NCBI GenBank assembly: GCA_938004815.1
Contig: CALKVR010001327.1
Location: 1-21,315 of the forward strand
Direction of reading: 5' to 3'
Source: an uncultured Polyangiaceae bacterium
GTDB lineage: Bacteria; Myxococcota_A; Polyangia; Polyangiales; Polyangiaceae
Length of the DNA: 21,315 nucleotides
The position numbers were made by a program, and so were the translations under genes. Below the pieces are notes generated by a model, which worked only from the letters and a program-made list of their open reading frames with translations, was not told where the DNA came from and did not search any database. Below, piece after piece: positions 1 to 6,266 of the stretch (position 1 is the stretch's first letter; each line of letters starts with the position of its first letter).

Positions 1-1269
1 GTGACCCGAGCCGTTCGCGACGACCGAATCTTCGAAGAACGCGCGCGCGGGCTCTTGGCTGAAAATGATGGCGCCCTCGTACTCGTCGATGGCGCTGCAG
101 CCGGTCAGGATGCAGCCACACCACGCGCCGGTGTGCTCGAGGCGAACGTGCTTGAAGCTGTTCTCGGTGCGGGCGATGCCGCCGAAGGCGAGCCCCTGCC
201 AGTCGCCGGCGGCGGGAGCGTCGGCCGCCGAGCGGAAGACGATCGGAGCCGCTTCGGTGCCCTCGGCCACGACCGCGCCCGACGCCGCGAACGGCCCGGT
301 GTAGTGCTCGATCTTGAACGCGGTGCCGGCGTGCATCTCGATCTCGGTGCCGGGCTCGATCGTCAGCGTGACGAGGCCGTTCTCTTCGCCCGCTCCGACG
401 ACGAAGTCGTCGTCGCCGAACGAGCCGATCTTGTAGGGCACGCCGGGGTTCTTCATCGTCCCGCTGACCGAGAGCCGACGCTCGGGGTCGATGTAGATGC
501 GGTCGTCGAGGTTCCCGGTGAACGTGCCGCGCGGCAGGCCGAGCATGCCGTGCTCGTCCGTGGTGACGGGGAAAGCGAGCTTGTCGGCGCTGCCCGACTC
601 GGTCACGACGAGCGCGTCGGAGTCGTCGGTGAAGGTGCCGAGGCGGCCGAGGACGACGCCGGTGCCGAGCGAGCGCTCGATCGTGAGGTGATCGGCGAAC
701 ACGTCGCGGCGAACAGGGAGCGTGCTGCCGCCGTACACGATGAGGCTCGCGCCGCGCGGATCGTAGCCGCCGCCGTCGCTCATCGTGACGTGCGCGAACC
801 GCGCGGTGCCGCCGGCCTCGACGAGGACGTGGCCCCAGCGCGCGCCGTCCAGACCCTCGAACCGGATGGGGAGGTCCGCGGTGCCCTCGGCCACGATCGA
901 GCCCGTCGTGGGCGAGCCGGGGTACGCGATCGTCAGGCCGGCGTAGATGCCGTCGAACTGAACGACGGCGCATGGCTCGATCGTCAGGGTCGCCTTGCGG
1001 ACCGCGATGAAGCCCTCGACGATGTGAGGGCTCGCGTCGGCCGCCCAGGTCTCGTCGGCCTCGATCGCGCCGGCCTTGTGGATGGTCGGGCCCTGAGTCG
1101 GAACCGGACAGCTCTGCGGCTTCGGGTCGGGCTCGGTGTCCGGGGGCGGGTCCTCGACGCTGGGGCCGTCGGGCTCGGACTCGGACGTGTCGGTGTCGCA
1201 GGCCGCTCCGAGGGGGAGGGCGATGGCGAGAGCAAAGGCGGTGAGGCTACGAAAGGCTGAGAAGTTCAT
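1..1269 (-). CDS. Secreted beta-helix-like lipoprotein, 3' end cut by window edge
   Basis: Reading leftward from the ATG at 1269, the frame stays open for 423 codons to the window edge, so the C-terminus is missing. The protein begins with a hydrophobic signal sequence ending in LGAAC (Cys24), an imperfect lipobox, followed by an acidic/proline linker rich in D, E and P (about residues 25-52). The body alternates short beta-prone units such as TLTIEPCAVVQFD and LTIEPGTEIEMH, followed by GxVVAEGTxxxPIxF and WGHVLVEAGG / WQGLAFGG segments. That is the pattern of right-handed parallel beta-helix surface proteins of the pectate-lyase-fold type. No catalytic residues can be assigned. A Cys cluster (CGC...GC, about residues 378-384) may form disulfides. 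It is probably anchored in the outer membrane and exposed to periplasm or surface. The start is chosen because it gives the signal peptide, with GAGG about 12 bases upstream. Specific function is unknown. Confidence 0.8.
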   Translation of the reverse strand, partial: MNFSAFRSLTAFALAIALPLGAACDTDTSESEPDGPSVEDPPPDTEPDPKPQSCPVPTQGPTIHKAGAIEADETWAADASPHIVEGFIAVRKATLTIEPCAVVQFDGIYAGLTIAYPGSPTTGSIVAEGTADLPIRFEGLDGARWGHVLVEAGGTARFAHVTMSDGGGYDPRGASLIVYGGSTLPVRRDVFADHLTIERSLGTGVVLGRLGTFTDDSDALVVTESGSADKLAFPVTTDEHGMLGLPRGTFTGNLDDRIYIDPERRLSVSGTMKNPGVPYKIGSFGDDDFVVGAGEENGLVTLTIEPGTEIEMHAGTAFKIEHYTGPFAASGAVVAEGTEAAPIVFRSAADAPAAGDWQGLAFGGIARTENSFKHVRLEHTGAWCGCILTGCSAIDEYEGAIIFSQEPARAFFEDSVVANGSGH

Positions 1270-1311
1270 GGTCGTGGGTTCCTCGTGACGGGGGGAAACA
1301 TGAGGCGGGGC

Positions 1312-1360
1312 GATGACGGGTGGATGACTGGGAGCCCCGGTCGCGCGGCTCCCGTCATCC
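1312..1360 (-). terminator. Hairpin between two lipoprotein genes (terminator or attenuator)
   Basis: Just downstream of the stop at 1367 is an inverted repeat: GGATGACTGGGAGCC (1322-1336) faces GGCTCCCGTCATCC (1347-1360), a 14-bp stem with one bulged base. A second possible left arm, GATGACGGG at 1312-1320, is also perfectly complementary to CCCGTCATC at 1351-1359, so two alternative stems compete for the same arm. There is no T-tract, which is usual at this GC content. It lies between the stop of the upstream lipoprotein gene and the start at 1269. Confidence 0.5.
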
Positions 1361-1366
1361 GCGGGG

Positions 1367-2749
1367 TCAGATCGCGCCCATCATCGCGAGCCGGCTCCAG
1401 GTCATGTCTGTGCCGGCCCGGCAGTCGGGCTTGTCCTCGTCGGGGTTGTCCCAGCCGCCCGAGATGTCGCGCGCCTGGTAGCCGACCCGCGGTGCACCGC
1501 TCGGGCCGAGCGCGATCGACGGGCTGTGGAGGAACCACGCGCCGACCGTGCAGTTCTCTTCGAGGAAGATGGTGTCGGGGGCCATCTCGCTCGAGATCTC
1601 GACCTTGGCGACCGCCCAGGGGGCGGTGTCGACGATGCAATCGGCCGCGTCGCAGTGGAGGACGCCGATGTTGTAATCGTAGGTGTAGGCGATGCGAGGG
1701 TTGTTACCCTCGAGCGCCAGGTCGATGCCAGGGCCGATCTCACGCGCGTTCGAGAGCACCGTGCCGGTCCAGCCCCCCGCGGTGCAGCCTTCGTCGCAGG
1801 CGAGGTAGACGACCCGGCGCTGCATGGCGTCGTCTTGGCCCAGCATCGCGATCCGCGGCGCGCCGCTCGAGGTGAGCGCCAAGGAGATCGCCGGCTTGAT
1901 CTTGACCGCGTCGAACTCCGACGTGAACGCGGGCTCGACGCCGGTACCGACCCAGCTGTCGGCGGCGTCGCACGCGCCCTCGCAGGCCACGTAGGCGCCG
2001 GTCAGGCTCGTCGAGGCGTTGGCGTCGACCACGTGTGCGATGGTCGCGAGGTGGGCGCGGCCCGCCGCGTCGAAGCGGAGCGCGCTCGACTGCCAGATCT
2101 GGTCGGCGACCTTGTGTTGCGACCACGAGGCCGGGTCGCTGCAGCCGCCGTCACACGCCACGTAGTACGTCTCGGGCGCCTTCTGGCCGATGCCCAGGTA
2201 CGCGACGTACGTGTGCATCATGAACCGCGGGTTGCCGTTCGGATCGAGGGCGAGCGCCTCGCCCGTCACCTCGCGATCGCCGCGGTGATCGAAGAGCTCG
2301 GTCTGCGACCAACCGGCCGGGTCGGAGCAGCCTTCGTCGCAGCTCGCGAAGTACACCTTGTTGAAGGTCGAGAGCAGGACACGGGGCCGCCCGCCGCCGT
2401 CGAGCGCGAGCATCGCGTTCGCCACCGTCGAGTCGGTGTCGAAGCGAACCACCTCGACGTCGTCGGTGCCGCCGCAGTCGGCGGCGCAGGTCGCGTAGTA
2501 CGCACGGCCGCCCGCGTAGGCGGGGAACACCGCGTGCACGCGGCCTTTTTCGTCGATCTCGATGGCCGGCGCGGCCGTGTTGTCGGGCTCGCCGGTAGGA
2601 AGAAAGAACGGCGCGCTCGAGGCGTCGTTCTTGCCGTCATCGGGGCTCTTGCCGTCACCCTCGTCGGGCTCCGAGCCGACGTCACACCCCGAGGCCGCGA
2701 ACGCGAGAGCAAAGAGAGAAACCGAACGCACCCAAGACAGAGACCGCAT
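1367..2749 (-). CDS. Lipoprotein with repeated Cys-pair units, probable beta-propeller
   Basis: A 460-aa secreted protein. The N-terminus (MRSLSWVRSVSLFALAFAASGC) is a signal peptide with an ASGC lipobox, Cys22, followed by an acidic linker to about residue 50. The rest is built from six units, each with an aromatic/small-residue strand ending in a Cys pair: C88/C92, C137/C141, C199/C203, C256/C260, C318/C322 (all C-x3-C) and C366/C371 (C-x4-C). The spacing is 48-62 residues. Between them recur a W and a strand of the type LALDxxGxPRxxx, as in BNR/sialidase-like or other propellers. A six-bladed propeller with one disulfide per blade is inferred. Start choice: an ATG 15 bases upstream (2764) overlaps a strong Shine-Dalgarno sequence (GGAGGG) that is correctly spaced for the ATG at 2749. 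No enzyme motif is visible. Probably a surface or periplasmic binding protein; function unknown. Confidence 0.8.
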   Translation of the reverse strand: MRSLSWVRSVSLFALAFAASGCDVGSEPDEGDGKSPDDGKNDASSAPFFLPTGEPDNTAAPAIEIDEKGRVHAVFPAYAGGRAYYATCAADCGGTDDVEVVRFDTDSTVANAMLALDGGGRPRVLLSTFNKVYFASCDEGCSDPAGWSQTELFDHRGDREVTGEALALDPNGNPRFMMHTYVAYLGIGQKAPETYYVACDGGCSDPASWSQHKVADQIWQSSALRFDAAGRAHLATIAHVVDANASTSLTGAYVACEGACDAADSWVGTGVEPAFTSEFDAVKIKPAISLALTSSGAPRIAMLGQDDAMQRRVVYLACDEGCTAGGWTGTVLSNAREIGPGIDLALEGNNPRIAYTYDYNIGVLHCDAADCIVDTAPWAVAKVEISSEMAPDTIFLEENCTVGAWFLHSPSIALGPSGAPRVGYQARDISGGWDNPDEDKPDCRAGTDMTWSRLAMMGAI

Positions 2750-2756
2750 CGAAAGA

Positions 2757-2762
2757 CCCTCC
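2757..2762 (-). promoter_or_regulatory. Ribosome binding site deciding the start at 2749
   Basis: GGAGGG on the minus strand, 7 bases before the ATG at 2749. The possible upstream ATG at 2764 would be fused to this site (ATGGAGGG), which argues for the inner start. Confidence 0.7.
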
Positions 2763-2816
2763 ACCAGCGGCCGGCACGCACCTCGCGGGCCCGCGCCGTC
2801 GGTGGTGGCAAGGTCG

Positions 2817-5777
2817 TCACCCGCGATGACGGGAGGATGACCCTGAGGTCACGGCGCGAACCTGAGACGCCGAGCCCATCGCGTGGACGAGCTTGACCCA
2901 AGCCGACTTGGGCGCAGCCCCCCGCTCGGCCGCGCCCCGGCAACGAGCGAGGGCGGCGCGGGCACGCAGGCGGGCGTCGACGAGCGGATCCTTGATGAGA
3001 TCGTCGATCTCGGGCTCGGCCTCGGCCCAGCGCTTCTCGATGCCCAACGCCTCGGCGCGGAGGACGCGGGCGGTGCGGACGTCGCGTGGGAGGCCGTCGC
3101 CGCCCGGGAGCTCGCCGAGCGCCTCGATGGCACCCTTGCCGTCGCCGCTCGCGAGCGCGACCTCGGCGCGGGCGATCCGCACGTGGGCGTGCGCACCCAC
3201 GGCGCCCACCGCGTCGCGGAGCGCGGCGTCGGCCTCGCCGAGGTCGGCGCGGGCGGCGTCGAGATCACCGAGGGCGACGTGGATGCGTGCGCGCGCGGCG
3301 AAGAGGCGCGCCTTGGCGAAGAGGAGCTGGCCCCAACGCTCGAGGTGCCCGATCGCGGTCGCGACGTGCGGCAGCGCTTCGGCTGGCCGCTCGCGGAGGA
3401 GCTCGACCTCGCCGTGGTAGAGCGCGGCCGCGGCCAGGCCCTCGGGGTCGGCGAGCGACACGCACGACGCATCGAACGCCGAGAGCAGATCGTCGAGCTC
3501 GGGGCCGACCCGGCCGCTGCGGATGGCGGCGTCGAGCCGCACCTGGAGGGCCTTGGCGAGGATGAGAGGGTCGTCGACCTCGCGCGCCAGCTCGGCCGCC
3601 TCGCGCGCGGCGACGTCGGCGGCGTCGTAGCGGCCGGCGGCGACGTCGCCACCGGCGCGAAACGAACGGGCGCGCGCCCGATCGCGCGGTGACACCGCGA
3701 GCTGGTCGAGCCTCGTCGCCAGCCCGTCGGCTTCATCGCCCACCGCACCGCGGACCAACTGGTAGAGCGCTTCGCACGCGCCGCTCGCGTCACCCGCGCT
3801 CTCGTACGCGCGGGCCGCGCGCTCGAACAGGCGCGCGGCGTCGGTGACACGCGAGAGCCCGCGCGCGGCGTGACCGGCCTTCAAGAAGTAGGGCGCAGCC
3901 GCGCCCTCGCGTCCGCCGGCCTCGAAGTGGCGCGCGACGTCGGCCGGGTCGGCGCCGGTCACGGCGAGGTGCTCGGCCGTGCGCGCGTGCACGTGCTCGC
4001 GCACGACACGCGGCAGGTCCTCGCGCAGGACGTCGGCCAAGACGTCGTGCGACAGCCGCCCGCCCGCGAGGATCTGCGCGGCCTCGAGCGCCGCCCACGG
4101 CTCGGCGAGATCGAGCGCCGCCACGCCGAGCACGTGGCTCGCGAGCGAGAGATCGAATGCGGGGCCGGCGACGGCAGCGACGCGCGCCAAGCGGAGCGCC
4201 GCGTCGCCGAGCCGCTCGAGCCTGCGCCGCACGATGGCCTTCACCCGATCCGGGATCGGCACGCGTGTGTCGTCGGCCCCGGCGTCGAGCGTGGCGCGAA
4301 CGATCTCCAGCAAGAACAGCGGCACGCCGTGCGACGCCTCGACGATCGTCGCAAGGCGGTCGGCGAGCGCGTCGATGCCGAGAGACCGGCAGAGCTGGAG
4401 CGCCTCGTCCTGGCTGAGCGGGCCGAGCGTGATGCGCCGGGCCAGGCCGGCGGAGACGGCGCGGTCGACGCGCGCGGCGGTCTCTACGGGGAGCTCTTCG
4501 TCCCGGTGGGCGATCACGGCGAAGCTGGGGAGATCACCGGACCAGCACTGCTCCGCGATCCAGAGCAGCGCTTCGACGCTCGCGGGGTCGACCCACTGCA
4601 GATCGTCCACCGCCATCGCGGTGAGGCCGCCCTCGACCGCGAGTCGAGCGGCGAGCGCGAACGCCTCGAGGAAGCGGAGCTTGCTGCGGAGCGAAGGCGC
4701 GCCGGCGGCGTCGGTGGCGAGCTCGGGGACGACGCGCGCGAGCTCCGAGGCGGCCCACGCCGGGAGCTCCACGCGCACCTCTCTCAGGAGAGCGCGGAGG
4801 CCACGCGCGAGCGTGGCGTACGGGACGTCGGCGTCACCGGGGCGCCCCTCGACGACGATGAAGCTGCCCTTGCGTTCGATGACCTCGCGCACGAGCCGCG
4901 ACTTGCCCACGCCCGGAGTGCCGACGACGATGGCCCCGCGGCGCGAGCCGAACGCCCGCTCGAGCTCGGCCAACTCTCTCGCGCGCCCGACCCACGGTGG
5001 TCGCAACACGGCCGCGGGTAGAGCCACCGGCGCAGCGCTGCGACGAACGGCGAGCGGCGCCTTGCCCTCGCGGATCGTGCGGAGCACGTCGAGCATGGCC
5101 GCGCTCGGCTTCATCGCGAGCTCGCGCGCGAGCGTCTTGCGACAGCGTTCGTATGCGGTCAGCGCCGCAGGCGCGTCACCCTTGGCGAGCCACAGGCGCG
5201 CGACCCGCAGGTGCGCCGCCTCCGACAATGGCTCGCTTGCAACCGCGCGCTCGGCGAGGACGAGCGCGTCGTCGACGCGGTCTTCGCTCTCGGCGCGATC
5301 GATCTCGGCGTTGACGGCGCGGGCCCACGCGCGCGCCAGCTGCCCGCGCGCACCCTTGAGCCAGCCCTCGAGGTCGGGACAATCATCGAAGTCGTACCCG
5401 GCGAGCAGCTCGCCTCCGAGCGCCGCCGCGTCCGCGAAGCGCCCTTGGTGCACGGAGAGCAGCAGGTCGGCCACGTCGGTCGCGACCCCTCGGAGCTCGA
5501 GCGACTCGTCTCCTTGCACGAAGCTCGCGGCCGATGCGTTGCGAAGCCGGCGGATCGCCTGGGCCAGGTTGTTGCGTGCAGCCTTCTCGGGTGACTCGGC
5601 CCACAAGAGGCCCGCGACGCGGGAGCGCGACGTGGCGCCCTCCACCGCCAGGTAGGCGAGGAGGGCTGCCGTCTTCTTCTCGAGCCGCGCGATCGGCTGC
5701 GGGCCCTCGACCCTCGCGCCACCCAAGAGACAGATGCGAAGCGCTCGAGGCTCGGTTTGCTCCGCGGCCGCCGTCAT
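2817..5777 (-). CDS. SARP-like transcriptional regulator: winged helix + BTAD + AAA ATPase + helical repeats
   Basis: A 986-aa regulator. Residues about 12-95 form an OmpR-like winged helix (LRICLLGGARVEGP; AARNNLAQAIRRLR), about 97-240 a bacterial transcriptional activator domain (BTAD), and about 258-430 an AAA_16-type ATPase entered by PPWVGRARELAELERAF. Walker A is GTPGVGKS (286-293, K292) and Walker B ends AVDDLQWVD (D391, D392). The remainder, to about 960, is Ala/Leu/Arg-rich helical repeats of TPR type. This is the AfsR/SARP-STAND architecture: a DNA-binding protein held by an ATPase switch and a sensor repeat domain, acting in the cytoplasm. No C-terminal LuxR-type HTH is present, so DNA binding would be N-terminal. 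It starts 50 bp after the EF-hand gene ends. A hairpin at 5783-5801 covers its weak GCGAGG Shine-Dalgarno. The target genes are unknown; the neighbouring lipoprotein genes are the obvious candidates. Confidence 0.9.
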   Translation of the reverse strand: MTAAAEQTEPRALRICLLGGARVEGPQPIARLEKKTAALLAYLAVEGATSRSRVAGLLWAESPEKAARNNLAQAIRRLRNASAASFVQGDESLELRGVATDVADLLLSVHQGRFADAAALGGELLAGYDFDDCPDLEGWLKGARGQLARAWARAVNAEIDRAESEDRVDDALVLAERAVASEPLSEAAHLRVARLWLAKGDAPAALTAYERCRKTLARELAMKPSAAMLDVLRTIREGKAPLAVRRSAAPVALPAAVLRPPWVGRARELAELERAFGSRRGAIVVGTPGVGKSRLVREVIERKGSFIVVEGRPGDADVPYATLARGLRALLREVRVELPAWAASELARVVPELATDAAGAPSLRSKLRFLEAFALAARLAVEGGLTAMAVDDLQWVDPASVEALLWIAEQCWSGDLPSFAVIAHRDEELPVETAARVDRAVSAGLARRITLGPLSQDEALQLCRSLGIDALADRLATIVEASHGVPLFLLEIVRATLDAGADDTRVPIPDRVKAIVRRRLERLGDAALRLARVAAVAGPAFDLSLASHVLGVAALDLAEPWAALEAAQILAGGRLSHDVLADVLREDLPRVVREHVHARTAEHLAVTGADPADVARHFEAGGREGAAAPYFLKAGHAARGLSRVTDAARLFERAARAYESAGDASGACEALYQLVRGAVGDEADGLATRLDQLAVSPRDRARARSFRAGGDVAAGRYDAADVAAREAAELAREVDDPLILAKALQVRLDAAIRSGRVGPELDDLLSAFDASCVSLADPEGLAAAALYHGEVELLRERPAEALPHVATAIGHLERWGQLLFAKARLFAARARIHVALGDLDAARADLGEADAALRDAVGAVGAHAHVRIARAEVALASGDGKGAIEALGELPGGDGLPRDVRTARVLRAEALGIEKRWAEAEPEIDDLIKDPLVDARLRARAALARCRGAAERGAAPKSAWVKLVHAMGSASQVRAVTSGSSSRHRG

Positions 5778-5782
5778 CGCCA

Positions 5783-5801
5783 GCCTCGCTACTTACGAGG
5801 C
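5783..5801 (-). promoter_or_regulatory. Hairpin over the Shine-Dalgarno of the SARP-like gene
   Basis: GCCTCG and CGAGGC flank a 7-base loop, a perfect 6-bp stem. On the minus strand the 3' arm contains the only SD-like sequence (CGAGG) before the ATG at 5777. The element also lies 26 bases after the EF-hand gene's stop, so it could instead be a terminator for that gene. Confidence 0.4.
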
Positions 5802-5827
5802 GGGCGCGAAGCGGTCAACCTCGGCGC

Positions 5828-6145
5828 TCAGGCTTCCGAGCCCTTGTCCTTCTTCTTCTTGCCCTTCTTGCCCTTGAGCTTGCCGTCGGCCTTGGCTTTC
5901 TGCATCTCGGCCAGGCTCACCTTGGCGTCGCTGTTGGCGTCGGCGACCTTGATGCGTGCCCACTTCTTGTCGCCGACCTCGGCCGCGGTGAGAAAGCCGT
6001 CGCTGTTCTTGTCGGCCTTCTGGAACCGCGCCTCGGCGCTCTTGCCTTTGCAGCCCTCTTTGCCCTCGGCCAGGGCGACCGTGCCGATGCTCGTCACCGC
6101 CACCGCCATGAGGGCGCCAATCCACACACCGCGTTGCTTCATCAT
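5828..6145 (-). CDS. Small exported EF-hand protein
   Basis: A 105-aa protein with an N-terminal signal peptide (MMKQRGVWIGALMAVAVTS..., probable cleavage after ALA at residue 26), then two EF-hand loops. Loop 1 is DKNSDGFLTAAE (45-56), with all canonical Ca2+ ligand positions filled (D45, N47, D49, T53, E56). Loop 2 is DANSDAKVSLAE (69-80); it has the acidic ligands but Ala in place of the usual Gly at position 6. The C-terminal tail is a Lys/Gly-rich strand (KGKKGKKKKDKG). It is likely a periplasmic or surface Ca2+-binding protein; calcium binding is inferred from the loops. The frame extends upstream to 6229, but the ATG at 6145 (or the adjacent one at 6142) is preferred because it starts the signal peptide. 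The Shine-Dalgarno is weak. The gene lies between the modular lipoprotein and the SARP-like regulator. Confidence 0.85.
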   Translation of the reverse strand: MMKQRGVWIGALMAVAVTSIGTVALAEGKEGCKGKSAEARFQKADKNSDGFLTAAEVGDKKWARIKVADANSDAKVSLAEMQKAKADGKLKGKKGKKKKDKGSEA

Positions 6146-6266
6146 GCCCGATTGGACGACGCCCCTGACGGCCGACCTACATCGGCGCGGGCGTTTGCCA
6201 ACTTGTCGCGCCAGTGGAGAGTCGAACATGCCTTTACGGATCTAGCGGCCCGGGCGTTCAGCAGGC

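Noticed and set aside
1..1260. A 419-codon open frame on the plus strand at the left edge
   Set aside because: It is antisense to the lipoprotein gene at 1-1269, whose protein has a signal peptide and regular beta-helix repeats. The plus-strand product is Arg/Ala/Gly-rich without any domain pattern.
1526..2896. A 456-codon plus-strand open frame
   Set aside because: It is antisense to the repeated Cys-pair lipoprotein gene, which has a signal peptide and a strong ribosome binding site.
3979..5655. A 558-codon plus-strand open frame, with another of 383 codons overlapping it
   Set aside because: Both lie opposite the SARP-like ATPase gene, which has intact Walker motifs; the products are Ser/Arg/Ala-rich shadows.
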